NCBI RefSeq assembly: GCF_003672135.1
Contig: NC_039517.1
Span: 13,478,601 to 13,542,600, forward strand
Direction of reading: 5' to 3'
DNA length: 64,000 nucleotides
Source of the DNA: Ooceraea biroi
Lineage: Eukaryota; Arthropoda; Insecta; Hymenoptera; Formicidae
Shown piece after piece: positions 10,737 through 21,640 of the stretch. Position numbers and translations under genes: made by a program. Positions within the stretch are counted from its first letter, which is position 1; each line of letters opens with the position of its first letter. The notes beneath the pieces are model-generated. The model ran no database searches, was not told the origin of the DNA, and worked only from the letters and a program-made list of their open reading frames with translations.

Positions 10737-11185
10737 CTTCCACCGTTTACATGCTTCATATCGACAATGTTGAGTTTGACACATAAATATTTGAAACGAT
10801 TCTTCGTTAAACTTTTAGTAAATATATCAGACAGCTGTTCGTTTGTAGGTAAGTATTTAACATCTACTTGTTTGTCTTCTACTTTCTCTCTTATGAAATG
10901 GAACTTTACATCAATGTGTTTAGTTCTCTTGTGGAACTCAGGATTACGTATTAGACGAATTGTACTCTGGTTATCCACGTACAAAGTGGTTGATTGTTTT
11001 TGAGAACAATCCAAATCGGTTAACAGCTGTCTGAGCCATACCATTTCTTTGCAAGCCGTCGATGCGGCTACATATTCCGACTCTGTGGTACTCAGCGTCA
11101 CCAATTTTTGACGCTGTGAGGACCAAGTAACTAAACAATTGTTTACGCAAAATGCATATCTGGTTGTGGACTTACGCGTGTCCAC
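10727..11185 (-). pseudogene. Copia RNase H / pol C-terminus fragment
   Basis: The 152-codon minus-strand frame has KSTTRYAFCVNNCLVTWSSQ, QKLVTLSTTESEYVAAS, VWLRQLLTDL, LYVDNQSTIRLI and HKRTKHIDVKFHFIREKV, the RNase H end of Copia polyproteins, then LSDIFTKSLTKNRF near the C-terminus. Only the last part of pol is left; the upstream side stops at about 11195 against a different repeat. Confident at the superfamily level. Confidence 0.85.
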
Positions 11186-11198
11186 GTCGCACAGTGGT

Positions 11199-11354
11199 CC
11201 CTTCGATGTCTCTCGGACTTTTGTGCTGTATGGGATATCTCATAACATCACTCGGACATCCTCTGGATGTCGTCTGCGATATCTGTAGGATATCCCCTAA
11301 GCAGATTTTAGGCGGACACTTGTGCATATTTTGTACATCCCACGGATAACTGAG
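11199..11354. repeat. GATATCC-rich repeat, copy A
   Basis: Begins CGATGTCTCTCGGACTTTTG and carries repeated GATATC/GGATATCC and GGATGTC motifs. The opening and motif style recur at 15754 (CGACGTCCTTCAGACTTTTG), so both are copies of one non-autonomous repeat. The class is unknown. Confidence 0.45.
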
Positions 11355-11909
11355 ATCATCTTGGGATATTGTTTGAGGCTCGACAAAGGGATTTTCATAA
11401 ATTCCATTTTTATTCGAGTTATATTTCGAATACAGATTTGCGTGATCGAAATTCGTGAGAGCGAGTCGCGGATAACATGTTTGTCGCGGAAACGAACAAA
11501 TATTTTCATCGCCTCTCAACGAGATCAGTTACAAAACGGCTCCGCAATTCCATATATGGAAATCTCGCCGATCGAAAGACGTTTGAAAGTCTTTGTTCGG
11601 TCCGCGTCGAAGACAAACAGCAGCTATTTTGCTCGATTATTGTGAGAATAGAGTCAGAATCCGATCAGTCGCCAAGTCGTCAAGTCGTGCTTTAGAATCG
11701 CTCCGAAAATCATCGTTTGAATCAGACGCTCGTTCTCGCGTTCGGTCGACCGCAAGTGCCGTTGAGCCGTTTCCGCGTTCGAGTCCTCAAGTCGCTTCGA
11801 CTTCTCATCGGGCGTTTCTTTCGCTAACGTGCGCAACAATCAATTTCTTTTGTTTCATTTTTTTTATTGTTAATAACGAACGGTCCGAGAGCATACCGAC
11901 GCGATTCGC

Positions 11910-12020
11910 GTCAAGATTTCCGCCTGACTCTAGTCAGAGATACTCCGCGGCAAGATTTCCGCCTGACGAAGTCAGAGGCTTTTCCGCGGCAAGATCTCCA
12001 CCTGCCCAAGTGCAGAGAAT
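11910..12020 (+). repeat. Tandem repeat of about 50 bp, three imperfect units
   Basis: Units around CGCGGCAAGATTTCCGCCTGA followed by a TCAGAG-like end occur three times with small differences, within the 5' LTR/leader region of BEL/Pao copy 2. Such repeats are common in LTR promoters. Confidence 0.6.
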
Positions 12021-12246
12021 TTGAAGGCCACGATTAAGCGACGTAAACACCAACACTGCGTCAGCTCTCGGCCGTGACCCAGTTTCTCTAGCTAAATATA
12101 CGCTATTTCCAAGAAACTGAGTGATTCCTTGCTTTCGCTTTCCTTCTCGCTTTCCTGTCCACTCCCGCTCGAGATTACTCAAAATCTCGAGAGCACGAAA
12201 TCTCGCGCTCAGCGCTGGGCGATCAGCATTTCTCCAGACATCTTTG

Positions 12247-12263
12247 TGGTCCTTCGAGCCGGA
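12247..12263 (+). promoter_or_regulatory. BEL/Pao primer-binding site (copy 2)
   Basis: TGGTCCTTCGAGCCGGA is identical to the sequence directly after the 5' LTR of BEL/Pao copy 3 at 42811. It begins TGG, complementary to a tRNA CCA end, and lies 78 bases before the gag start. The tRNA was not identified. Confidence 0.75.
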
Positions 12264-12324
12264 TCGAGTTTCGCGCGTTGAGTGACAGGAAGTGAAAGTG
12301 AACTTGTCGACGATCAGCCACAAG

Positions 12325-14006
12325 ATGAGCGTCGCTGACCTTCTCGAGCAGCAGCTTCAGCTGAAGCACAGCATCAATCGGTCTCTCTCGAACTTTAAGA
12401 AGACTAGAAAGCAGAACTTGACGCCAGCCAAGGTTCGAAATCGAATCTCCGCATTGAAGGACGTCTGGATCCAGATGCGGAATGGGCACGCTGCGTTGGC
12501 CAAGGTAGCCGGAGATGAAGTCTACCAACGAGTACTTCAAAGGGGACGTCCTCGACGAGACGGAGGAGGTCTACCTAACCGCGCTCGACTACATGGCGGA
12601 GTGCCTCGAGGAGTTAGAACCACCTGTGAGTCCAGTCAATTCTACTGATCTCTTGTTCGCTCGCTCGAATCCATCCGCGTTCTCTTTGTCGCATCTTCCC
12701 CCGATATAATTGCCGCCTTTTGACGGGAAGTACGACGAGTGGGAGCAGTTCCGTGACCGCTTCCAGTCCCTCATAATTGACAATCGAGATCTGTCACAAT
12801 TCACACGCATGCATTTTCTAACATCGTGTCTTAAAGGTCGTGCTCTTGAATGCGTTTCTAGTCTTTCGATTACGGGAGACAGTTTCGACACGGCGTGGAA
12901 AGCTCTTACGTCGCGATTTGAGAGCAAACGTCGCTTGATTAATGTTCATCTCGCTACGATTCCTCGCAAGTCCGCGTCAGATCTACAATCATTACGCGAC
13001 AAAGTTCAGGCAGCCGTGTCTGCTCTACAGAATTTAAATCGGACGCAAGCGGAACTTTGGAACGATGCGCTCGTGCACCTCGTAGTGAACAAGCTCGATC
13101 CCATCACGCGAAAAGCGTGGAACATAAAATCAAGCGACAACGACGATCCTCCGATGTTCAACGACCTCGATCGTTTTATTCTTGCTCGATCGCGCGCATT
13201 GGAGGAATTTTCGCCGAGCAAATCGAGCCCTAAATTTCCGACCGGACCGAAGATCACCGCTGCTACCGCCACGAAGAACGCGCAGGCTGCTTGCCCGCTG
13301 TGCAAGGCTCGGCACATCTTTAGCGCCTGTCCCACGTTTACAGGCGGGAGTCCGAGTCAACGTCGCGAGTTAGTAAAAAAGCATAAGAGGTGCTTTAATT
13401 GTTTAAGTCAGAGTCACTTGGTTAAGAAGTGCAAGAGCCACTACTCGTGTCGCACTTGCCAGCAACGGCATCACTCGCTCCTGCACGAAGCCTCGGACTC
13501 GAGCTCTGTTTCCTCCGCCGCTACTGCGGTCGCGACCGCTCGGTCCGCGACGGAGCAACCGTCTCAGCTAGAAGCACCGGACTCACCCGTGCAATCTTTA
13601 TGCGCCTCTGCGAACGCGGTTCGATCGCAAGTTCTGCTCGCAACAGCCTGGTTCACTGTTGGCGCGTCGTCGGGTCGCTCGTTTGTAATGCGCGCGCTAC
13701 TCGATCAGGGCTCTGAGATGACCTTCATCTCAGAGCATCTCGCTCAAAGTCTACGATCCAAACGAATCACGATGCCTGTCTCAGTGTCTGCGGTCGGTGG
13801 AGTTTCTACCGGCACGTTTAATAAGGCCGTAAATATTTCGATGTCTCCATGTGGTTCGACCTCTCCGTCGTTTCCCACCACTGCTCTCATTATGCCACAG
13901 CTCACGTCGTATGCTCCGCGGCAGGTACTTGACCTGCACTTGTTCTCATATCTCTCCGAACTGCCTTGGGCTGATTCGAACCCCGGGAGTTCTGATTCTA
14001 TCGATG
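12325..14006 (+). pseudogene. gag: BEL/Pao gag and protease, broken
   Basis: The start ATG at 12325 opens MSVADLLEQQLQLKHSINRS. A frame change occurs near 12510 and a TAA lies at 12707-12709; the same frame then continues to 14006. Seen: the Gag core PPFDGKYDEWEQFRDRFQSL, two zinc knuckles (CFNCLSQSHLVKKC and CRTCQQRHHSLLH) near residues 225-260 of the long frame, and the protease active site ALLDQGSEMTFISE. It ends within the post-protease region after DSIDA, interrupted by the Transib-like element, so pol is missing. Confidence 0.85.
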
Positions 14007-14714
14007 CACAGTGATCCCAAATCCCAAAAACGTGGCCAAAACCCCTTAAATCGAAGTTTCAATTTGGGGACTTTTAAGGCCCTAAATAGTTAGGTTGATA
14101 TCTTTACTGTTAGAAACGACCGTTTTTGAGGGTCATATGCACATACCTGGCTCTCGAAATTTATTTTAATCTGAGCGTCGAGCGCGTCACATCGAGAGCT
14201 CGCTCCGAACGCAAGTAAACGTAATTTTCAATCGCGCTGCATTCCCTTGTGTTTTTAGTTATTTTAATTTCATCAAATGGAGTCAACAACTGAAAGTAAG
14301 TAAATTTCAACTATGTAAATAAAATGCAATAAAATTTGATTGTTATTAAATTATAGGAGCATTTAAAATATCGTTTTATTATCGTTTCCAGTGTAAATCG
14401 CAAAAATTAAAATATACAGAAGTCAAAAGTCCCACGAGATCCCACTCTCAAACAAATTTTCCCGTCTTTTTTAATCGTTCTTCATTAATAATTTAAAAAA
14501 TATAGCTGCCCCCACTTGCCACATTTTATTTTATCTAACTTTTTCTGCGGCGATGCATAAATTCGCTTTCAGGCGCGCATTGCACGCTTTCTTTTTGGTT
14601 GATTCAAAATGAATAAAATCATTAAATTGTTTACCGCGGGTTCATAAGTATGTTTCAATAATGTAATAACAATCAATATATGTATTACCTATTGTTCAAA
14701 CATTTTTTAATTTC

Positions 14715-14928
14715 TGTTATTTCGACACATAGACATAGATTAAATTTGAGGCATGATTTTAATTGGAACGATGTTCAAATTTTGGATGAAGAGGGATCAT
14801 TTAAAAGAAGATTAATGTCAGAAACGTTTAATATAAAAAGACAATTGAAACCGTTAAATTTACAAAGCGATACAGAGTTCCTTTCGAATGATTATCTTCC
14901 GATTTTGAACAGCCTTCCTCCTCTTTGA
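14715..14928 (+). pseudogene. Penelope-like endonuclease C-terminal fragment (second family)
   Basis: The frame VISTHRHRLNLRHDFNWNDV, then RRLMSETFNIKRQLKPLNLQ and a short tail lines up with the last part of the Penelope protein at 9760-9970 (HDFDWSDP, QTKPVNLQRDTN). It is clearly diverged and lacks everything upstream. It lies inside the Transib-like element, so either it was captured or the element is a composite. Confidence 0.65.
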
Positions 14929-15371
14929 CTTTATTTGTGTCTTTATTGGGTTTGTTTTTGTATACGACCATTGTCAGTGTTCGACTGTTGTCTGGTTTCT
15001 CTGGCCTTGTGTCATTGTTACCGAGACAGTTTGAGTGCCTAGACGTTTTTGATTGAGTGGCTTTGTTCCTGTTCATTTTTAAGTTTATAACTTGGTATGT
15101 AATTTGCGTGTTTTAATTACTTTTGAACTATTGTAAGTTATTTATTTTGATTTGAAACCTCATTATGACAGATTTGCTTTTCGACGTGTACATCTTCGTG
15201 ATTTGCGCTTTTGTTTGGATAATCCTGGTATGTATGCGACTTTATATTAATTATATATTTCGTTGACCAAAACGTTTGTACAAACTAAGGACTTGAGGAA
15301 TAAACTTTACTGCACATTTCACCACTACAAAGTAGTGAAGACGAATCTGAACATTCTTCTGACGAAGAATA

Positions 15372-15465
15372 TTAATGTTATTTGTAATCCGTATTTATAT
15401 TAATGTAATTTGTAATCCGTATTTATACTAATGTTATATGTAAGCCGTATTTACATTAATGTTCA
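15372..15465 (+). repeat. Short tandem repeat (about 35 bp, three units)
   Basis: ATTAATGTTATTTGTAATCC followed by GTATTTATATT is repeated three times with small changes, inside the Transib-like element. Confidence 0.6.
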
Positions 15466-15753
15466 TTTATTGTCACTGAAAAATATTCAATAACAAATAG
15501 TAATGAAATTATTTTGTCATTAATGTATTTAAAATTTGAAATCAGCGACCTCGGAAACCTCCCAATACCAATTTGTATTGAAATCGAATTATTTTTTTTA
15601 AGTCCGCCATATTGGATCCGCCATTTTGTTTATTGAAAAAATAATATCAAATTCGAAATCAGCGACCTCAAAAACCCCTATGTACTGATTTTTAGAAAGA
15701 TTAAATTACGTTTTCGACTTTTGGCCACGTTTTTGGGAATTGGGACCACTGTG

Positions 15754-16323
15754 CGACGTCCTTCAGACTTTTGTGCGTGATGATATCCTGACATGCGGAT
15801 GTCCTGCAGATATCCTGTCGATATCACGCGATACGAAGATTTTAGTAGGATATCGTAAGGATATCCTTTTGGGATATTCTAGATGCTACTTACTTGGATA
15901 TCTCTGGGATTGTATTAGTAACTCTGCGACAATTTGGGATATCCTCAGGATAAAGTGTGCTGTGTGGAATACAAGTATAACGTTTTACAACTTCTAAATG
16001 TGTTAAATATAATTGGTTTAAATGTATGCACAATATCTTAATGATAATCTGTGGAGTAAGTAAAATGTTGTTACATGATAATGTTTCTTATTGAATAATT
16101 AAAACGTTGTTCCTGATGTATTGTCAACGACAAATAGACATACTCATTAACAAACATGTGGAGTTCATTTTCTTTAACAAAAAATTTATCCCGCGGGTTT
16201 TGTTCCAAAACGCTTTCCATTCAAGGTCAAGGTTTTTTCAATGTTGCAATCTACGAAATTTTATATTCCGAAGAACTTACATTGTTTATTCGTCGGAATG
16301 TTTTGCATACTTCACTTATAATA
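15754..16323. repeat. GATATCC-rich repeat, copy B, then AT-rich DNA
   Basis: Starts CGACGTCCTTCAGACTTTTG, like the repeat at 11199, with many GATATCC and GGATGTCC motifs to about 15960. The rest is AT-rich without a supported gene. Confidence 0.4.
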
Positions 16324-16325
16324 TA

Positions 16326-17294
16326 CAGGATGTCCCAGACTTACCGGTTCAAGGTAGACTTCTGACGTCATTCGAAAACGAAATTTTATGAATAACTATT
16401 TGTAAACATATAATATTAAACTTTTTATTAAACTCATTAATAATTAAAATATTATATTAATTTGAAGATATATTTTTTCTAATCAATTTAATGATAGTTA
16501 ATTTTACTTGTAATCTCTTTATATATGGGAAGATGTCCTGACTGATCCATCAACGTGCAGCCCGAACGACTGCACTTACCGACTTGCAATTTTAAGGGTA
16601 TATTCCTACTATGTAGATGCTCATTAAGGGAGAGTTTTCCGAAATTCCACTCCTAACAGGTGAGAAAGTTATAATAAAATTTTTGTACATTTCGAGTTCT
16701 ACACACAAATATCGTGGGCGAAGCCGTGACAGGGGATGCTAGTTACAGTATAAGGGTCGATAGGAGTGAATTGCACGAGTGCACAAGTGTAGTTACATAA
16801 TTTCCTGTACTTTTATTGTTTTATAATTTTTGACGTCCACATGGCAAAATCTGGTTCTTTACAACATTTTACAAGGATTGCATTACAAAAAAACGGTGAA
16901 AACATTTTACTTCTCGGAGGCGAAAAACGAAAAGTACAAACTCGTTATTGTGTACCTATAAGTTCGTATCTCGCGCTTGCATTTGACGGTAGGCTGGTCT
17001 AATATGGCAATTTTGAATAATTTAACACATTGTCGACGGGAGACGTGAATCGGCGTTTTTCATTTCTCAAGCGCAGAAGACGGTAAACGCGAATCGGCGT
17101 TATTCCGTTTTCACATCTGAAAACACCGAAAATGCGGAAATTGACGCTCGATTCGTTTCGCAATATACCGTCAACAATGTGTTAATAACTCGTTAACTAT
17201 TGAGAAAATTACAAAATGGTACAGGACTTTTCGACTCACCTTAATTCGCTCTAGCTGTGATTGAAATTAGTCCTACGTATTCTGGGACATCCTG
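16326..17294. mobile_element. Tc1/mariner-like MITE, TA flanks
   Basis: Ends CAGGATGTCCCAGA and TCTGGGACATCCTG are inverted repeats, each bordered by TA. The 969-bp interior has no transposase frame. Other short palindromic parts (CGTTTTTCATTTCTC... regions near 17050-17170) lie inside. Confidence 0.65.
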
Positions 17295-17868
17295 TATATA
17301 CATATATGTAAGCAGAGAGAGAGAGAGAGAGAGACATTATAAAAACATACCACTGTTTCGTATCCATATAGGCAATCTTCCGTCTGTTTGCAACGGAAAT
17401 CTAAATAAACGTTTTCCGTGAATTCTGGCATTCTGACATCCTACATACATACGCTTATCAAAATAATTTGTACCACGGCACTGTTGCGACATTGTTTTTG
17501 TTTCTGCACTACAAACACGCGTAATCTTCGAGAACTCGTAACAACAAATCGCGATTTGGATATTAAAATATACTTAATATAAAGACGCAATTGTTTTGTT
17601 GTTACACTGGTAGAGAATAGCTCTCGTATGATTAAAATCTATATTTTTTGTAGAGTCCATTCGCTAAGCAATCGCGATTATACGTAGACTCGTGAGGACA
17701 TATAACAATCGCGACTCGCGAAAACCCACTTGTTTGCGTCTACGTATATACGTTGATGTATTAGTACACTCGCAACGCTCCACCTGCATGCGACCGTGGT
17801 GAAGGAGATAACGCACACAAGCACGCAACCGCGCCAAGCTCACACGTATGCGTTTTCCCTTGATGCCA
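17295..17868. other. No gene seen; GA microsatellite at 17315-17334
   Basis: A short (GA)n run, then mixed sequence without supported coding. Frames here are short and without recognisable domains. Confidence 0.45.
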
Positions 17869-17876
17869 ACGGGCGG

Positions 17877-18051
17877 CAGAGATGCCAATTTGCAGCCGCG
17901 GCTCACGGCTCACTATAGTGGAGGGGATGACGCACACAAGCGAGAATCGCGTACGTGTACGCTCAGTGCTTCGCTGTGCGGTTCATTGCTTGTGTGCATC
18001 ATCCCCTCCCTACGGTGAGCCGTGAGCCGCAACTGCAAATTGGCATCTCTG
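17877..18051. mobile_element. hAT-type MITE with perfect 8-bp TSD
   Basis: A 175-bp palindromic unit starts CAGAGATGCCAATTTGCAG and ends in its inverse. It is flanked on both sides by ACGGGCGG (17869-17876 and 18052-18059). The 8-bp duplication and the CAGAG-type terminus fit the hAT superfamily. Non-autonomous, no coding capacity. Confidence 0.82.
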
Positions 18052-18144
18052 ACGGGCGGAATCTAGCATCTCTTAATAGACTAATAACCTATACAGAGCG
18101 ATGACGTGTAAGTATTACGAATATAGTAGTCTTAGACTATTAGA

Positions 18145-18149
<5 letters not shown>

Positions 18150-18176
<27 letters not shown>
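18150..18176. repeat. (TA)n microsatellite
   Basis: A run of about 13 TA units. Confidence 0.95.
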
Positions 18177-18180
<4 letters not shown>

Positions 18181-18234
18181 TTTCTCATATTAATCAAGAA
18201 ATACATCAAACAAAACTTTATGTACTTATTACAG

Positions 18235-18340
18235 CTATAACGGAATTATCTGATGGGTTATCACAATCCATGTCGTTGCAAGAAGCAAACAATGAAACGG
18301 CAAATACTGATGCCGAAGAAGGCAACCATGAAAAACAAGT
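18235..18340 (+). other. Possible coding exon of an unknown host gene
   Basis: The segment is preceded by TTATTACAG (acceptor) and followed by GTAAGTG (donor). Between them one frame is open: ITELSDGLSQSMSLQEANNE, then TANTDAEEG and EKQV. It is polar and acidic with no domain I recognise. No neighbouring exons were found, so this rests on splice signals and composition only. Confidence 0.3.
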
Positions 18341-19068
18341 GTAAGTGTACTTTCATACTTCGTATTAATACAATATAATATGATTCTTGCTGTAAACTTC
18401 CATGATTTTTTGATTGTAGCATATACATTTCTGTCGTTTATATTCCGACGTTCCGCGAATAGTTCGGTTAATTCGATCATGTATACATAAAATTAGTACA
18501 TGAGGTTGCTGTATGCAATAAACTGACTATTCATGGGAGGTTGATATACAAACGACATAATAAAACACTTCTGTACTAACGATAATGCGGTAGCGTTTAA
18601 CAATATCATTATTAGAGTATACATATATACGTTTGATTTTTAAACGGGAACAAAATAAAACACAATTTGTTTGATTATTAGAAAGTCAAACAGATTTATA
18701 TTTCAAACACTTTCTAATTACACACTTATGAAACAAACACTTACAAACTTAAGCACTGAATTCTTACAAAATTGCAACAAACCAGATGGCGCTCGTGGCG
18801 CAGTTTCTCGCGAGCAAGAGTTGCCTAACAAGGTATTTATTAAATCGCGATACACTGGGAATATCTGATAATCTGATGGTCGGACTAACAAGGAGAGGTA
18901 GCGGGTTGGTACCAACCGATTTCGCTCTTTCTTTTTCTATGAATAGTACTCGATATTAGGTATTATTGAGCAACAGGAGAGAATGCGCTTCTCAAGCGTT
19001 TTCGAAAAAATTCAGATTGCGAATTTCGAGCGCTGCATATGGCAGTGAGGTAGACGATTTCGTCGAAG

Positions 19069-19133
19069 AGCGCGTGGCTCGGTGTTAGCGCGCTAGACTA
19101 CGAGTCGCAGCATTGCTGGTTCGAATGCCGGTA
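19069..19133 (+). other. tRNA-like sequence in left foldback arm
   Basis: GCGTGGCTCGGTGTTAGCGC resembles a pol III A box region, CTAGACTACGAGTC an anticodon arm with possible ACG (Arg), and GGTTCGAATGCC at 19118-19129 a near-consensus B box. The acceptor stem does not pair convincingly and the anticodon stem is imperfect, so this is tRNA-derived sequence, not a working tRNA gene. A promoter function is possible. Confidence 0.45.
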
Positions 19134-19218
19134 GGTGAAATTTTTGTCGGAACGACTGTTTTCATTATATTTGTACACGAAATAATTGTTAATTTATAGT
19201 TTTATATATTTTTATATA

Positions 19219-20169
19219 CAGTGCTGGCAAAAAGTTCCGAAACAGTTAAAAATCTTGGAAAATAATGATTTAGTGGAAAAATGTTTCAAACAAAAAGTAT
19301 AGGGCTTAAAAAAATCTATTAGATGATGATATCTATTTGACCTTGGTATGACCTTGGAAAGCCCGGTCATGGTCAACATAAAAATTTTAAATGGAAACCC
19401 CTATTTTTTATTACATATTCTTGTAGCTTAGCTCGAGAGCTTTTCGAAACGCTATAATAAATTTTTTTCTCTTACGTATTTTTTGACTTATAAGGCTTGA
19501 AGGTTACACAGTACCGCCGGCATTAGAATTACTCAAGGTGTACCGCATGGAGGTTGCACGGTCGGATTTACACCTCTTTTGTGTGTGTGTGTGCGTGCAT
19601 GCGTGTGTGTGTGCGCGCGCGCGTGTGCGTGTGCGTGTGTGTGTAATGTCGTTGTTCGTACATACAAGTATAAACTATTTTTGTGAAGTTAGTTTTATGA
19701 AGAACACACACTCATACACGCGCGCGCGCGCACACACACACACACACACGCCCGCACGCACACATACGCACGCGCACACACACACGCATGCACGCACACA
19801 CACACACAAAAGAGGTGTAAATCCGACCGTGCAACCTCCATGCGGTACACCTTGAGTAATTCTAATGCCGGCGGTACTGTGTAACCTTCAAGCCTTATAA
19901 GTCAAAAAATACGTAAGAGAAAAAAATTTATTATAGCGTTTCGAAAAGCTCTCGAGCTAAGCTACAAGAATATGTAATAAAAAATAGGGGTTTCCATTTA
20001 AAATTTTTATGTTGACCATGACCGGGCTTTCCAAGGTCATACCAAGGTCAAATAGATATCATCATCTAATAGATTTTTTTAAGCCCTATACTTTTTGTTT
20101 GAAACATTTTTCCACTAAATCATTATTTTCCAAGATTTTTAACTGTTCCGGAACTTTTTGCCAGCACTG
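19219..20169. repeat. Tc1-like terminal repeats inside the palindrome
   Basis: CAGTGCTGGCAAAAAGTTCC at 19219 and its inverse ending at 20169, each next to TA, have the form of Tc1/mariner termini. They are symmetric about the same centre as the outer arms, so this inner unit is either an older element trapped before the duplication or part of the same structure. Confidence 0.5.
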
Positions 20170-20254
20170 TATATAAAAATATATAAAACTATAAATTAAC
20201 AATTATTTCGTGTACAAATATAATGAAAACAGTCGTTCCGACAAAAATTTCACC

Positions 20255-20319
20255 TACCGGCATTCGAACCAGCAATGCTGCGACTCGTAGTCTAGCGCGC
20301 TAACACCGAGCCACGCGCT
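20255..20319 (-). other. tRNA-like sequence in right foldback arm
   Basis: Mirror copy of 19069-19133 on the minus strand with the same A-box-like and B-box-like stretches. The two point toward the centre of the palindrome. Confidence 0.45.
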
Positions 20320-20969
20320 CTTCGACGAAATCGTCTACCTCACTGCCATATGCAGCGCTCGAAATTCGCAATCTGAATTTTTTCGAAAACGCTTGAGAAG
20401 CGCATTCTCTCCTGTTGCTCAATAATACCTAATATCGAGTACTATTCATAGAAAAAGAAAGAGCGAAATCGGTTGGTACCAACTCGCGACCTCTCCTTGT
20501 AAGATGCAGTAATCTCTCGCTCTAGGAACTAATTCATCCACTACGCGCCAACAAATTCGTTAGACTTAAAACATATAAACATTTGATTTGCAGGAAATTT
20601 CAATTAAGTAGAAAATCAAACACCTTACGCGTGTAATATAATTAAACACCAACCACAAACCCAACACTTATAAATGTTTGAAATGTCAAACATTAATAAA
20701 CAGCTTGAAAACGGCGACAACGAAAGTGTTTGAAATTTCAAACACTTATTATTTAGAGTGTATATATAGAAATAGTCCATAAACATACGCAAAATGTTCA
20801 TAGAATATGCTACAGAATATTTATAGAACATTCAGAGAATGTGAGTTTTGTCTACTTCAAATGTTCCATGGAAGGTTCACAGAAACTCTGAAGCATTATA
20901 TGAGAATATTCTAAACATTCTCCAATATTATTCTATGAATGATCATAGAACGATCTTGTGCTGCATGGG

Positions 20970-21640
20970 TAGTTGTGAAAGTGTACATTTAAAGTAGTAG
21001 TGACGTTTTAATATCGTTTTACTTTGTCTGACAATGGCGACTTCCGGTTAATTGGCGACACTCTCCTTTTACCCACTCTAGCGACGTCCGTCTTACCGCG
21101 CCCCCGGTCGGGCTACCTCGCGATTACCATTTTACTGTTCGTTGCACCGGCCATGAGCTAGCATCTAAAGTGCGCGCTCGATCGTTTTAGGCTAGTTTAG
21201 TGAATAGTTTCTCATTGTGTACGGCTCACGGTTGTGCTCAGTGCAATTCTCGGTCGTCTCATTGAACATGGAAATATTCATTCGCGGCGCTTGACGTTTC
21301 AATAATATCGGTAAAGCCCGTGTGCTTATCAGGTGGCCACGTGCGGTGCACGTGTGCCTCGATCTCGGTGCTTCTCGAACCTTCAAGGTCACTAATGAAC
21401 AAAGACTTCTCATACGACGTGACGTGCCGCGTGAATCGCTTCGGCGATCCGTGTGTTTACCTCGCGTAAACTTGTAAATATTGTACATACGGCGTTTTAC
21501 AAAATAAAGACGAACTCATAAATTACACGCGTTGCGAGTCTTTTTCTTTTGTCCGTTGTGACGTCCATCTCACCGCGAACCTACCAGCCTAACTCGCGTG
21601 TTCTCAAACTTAACAGTATCAGAGAGTATATACTGCATAA
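20970..21640 (+). other. LTR-like segment, class uncertain
   Basis: A GC-richer stretch with AATAAA at about 21503 followed by GAC-rich sequence, bounded roughly by TTGTGAAAGTG and CTTAACA. It has the look of a solo LTR, but no convincing TSD is visible. No coding frame is supported. Confidence 0.3.

Larger units (their letters stand above)
11370..14006 (+). mobile_element. BEL/Pao LTR retrotransposon, 5' half only (copy 2)
   Basis: Contains a leader/LTR region, a primer-binding site shared with copy 3 and a gag-protease reading frame. It stops at 14006, exactly where a Transib-like element begins. The pol region is not found beyond that element. The left end at 11370 (TGTTTGAGG) is a guess. 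Confidence 0.7.
14007..15753. mobile_element. Transib-like non-autonomous DNA transposon
   Basis: The ends are inverted copies: CACAGTGATCCCAAATCCC at 14007 and, reversed, CACAGTGGTCCCAATTCCC at 15753. The 5-bp flanks are CGATG (14002-14006) and CGACG (15754-15758). Transib elements start with a CACWRTG heptamer and duplicate 5 bp of GC-rich CGNCG-type targets; RAG signal heptamers are CACAGTG. No transposase frame is seen, and the interior holds a Penelope fragment and short tandem repeats. Confidence 0.6.
18889..20499. mobile_element. 1.6-kb near-perfect palindromic foldback element
   Basis: The element begins CAAGGAGAGGT and ends in the inverse ACCTCTCCTTG, flanked by TAA on both sides (18886-18888, 20500-20502). 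The uninterrupted sibling at 54296 reads GGACTAAGATGC, which confirms the empty site. The arms, about 770 bases each, match almost everywhere (one A/G difference near 19241, others at the outer edge), around a short unique centre near 19650-19715 with CA/GT repeats. Mirror sums (start + end = 39388) hold for the inner motifs. A transcript would form a long hairpin. Confidence 0.85.
18621..20969. repeat. CCCATACAGCAC repeat family, copy 1 (5' truncated, interrupted)
   Basis: Shares long near-identical stretches with 40968-41715 and 53625-54796, including a 65-codon frame by chance (ending NKVFIKSRYTGNI) and repeated TTTGAAATTTCAAACA-like motifs. It ends with a diverged terminus GCTGCATGGG followed by TA. 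The left end is missing. The block 18889-20499 is a later insertion. Confidence 0.7.

Noticed and set aside
11910..12020. CRISPR-like array
   Set aside because: Only three imperfect units without regular spacers, inside an LTR.
18671..18868. A conserved 65-codon gene (also at 41059 and 54078)
   Set aside because: The three copies are conserved because they are the same transposable repeat; no sign of selection on the protein is visible.
19069..19133. Functional tRNA-Arg gene
   Set aside because: Acceptor stem does not pair, anticodon stem is imperfect and the copy is mirrored in a transposon; kept as tRNA-like only.
19538..19855. Open frame rich in Cys/Val and His/Thr
   Set aside because: It is the translation of (GT)n and (CA)n runs in the palindrome.
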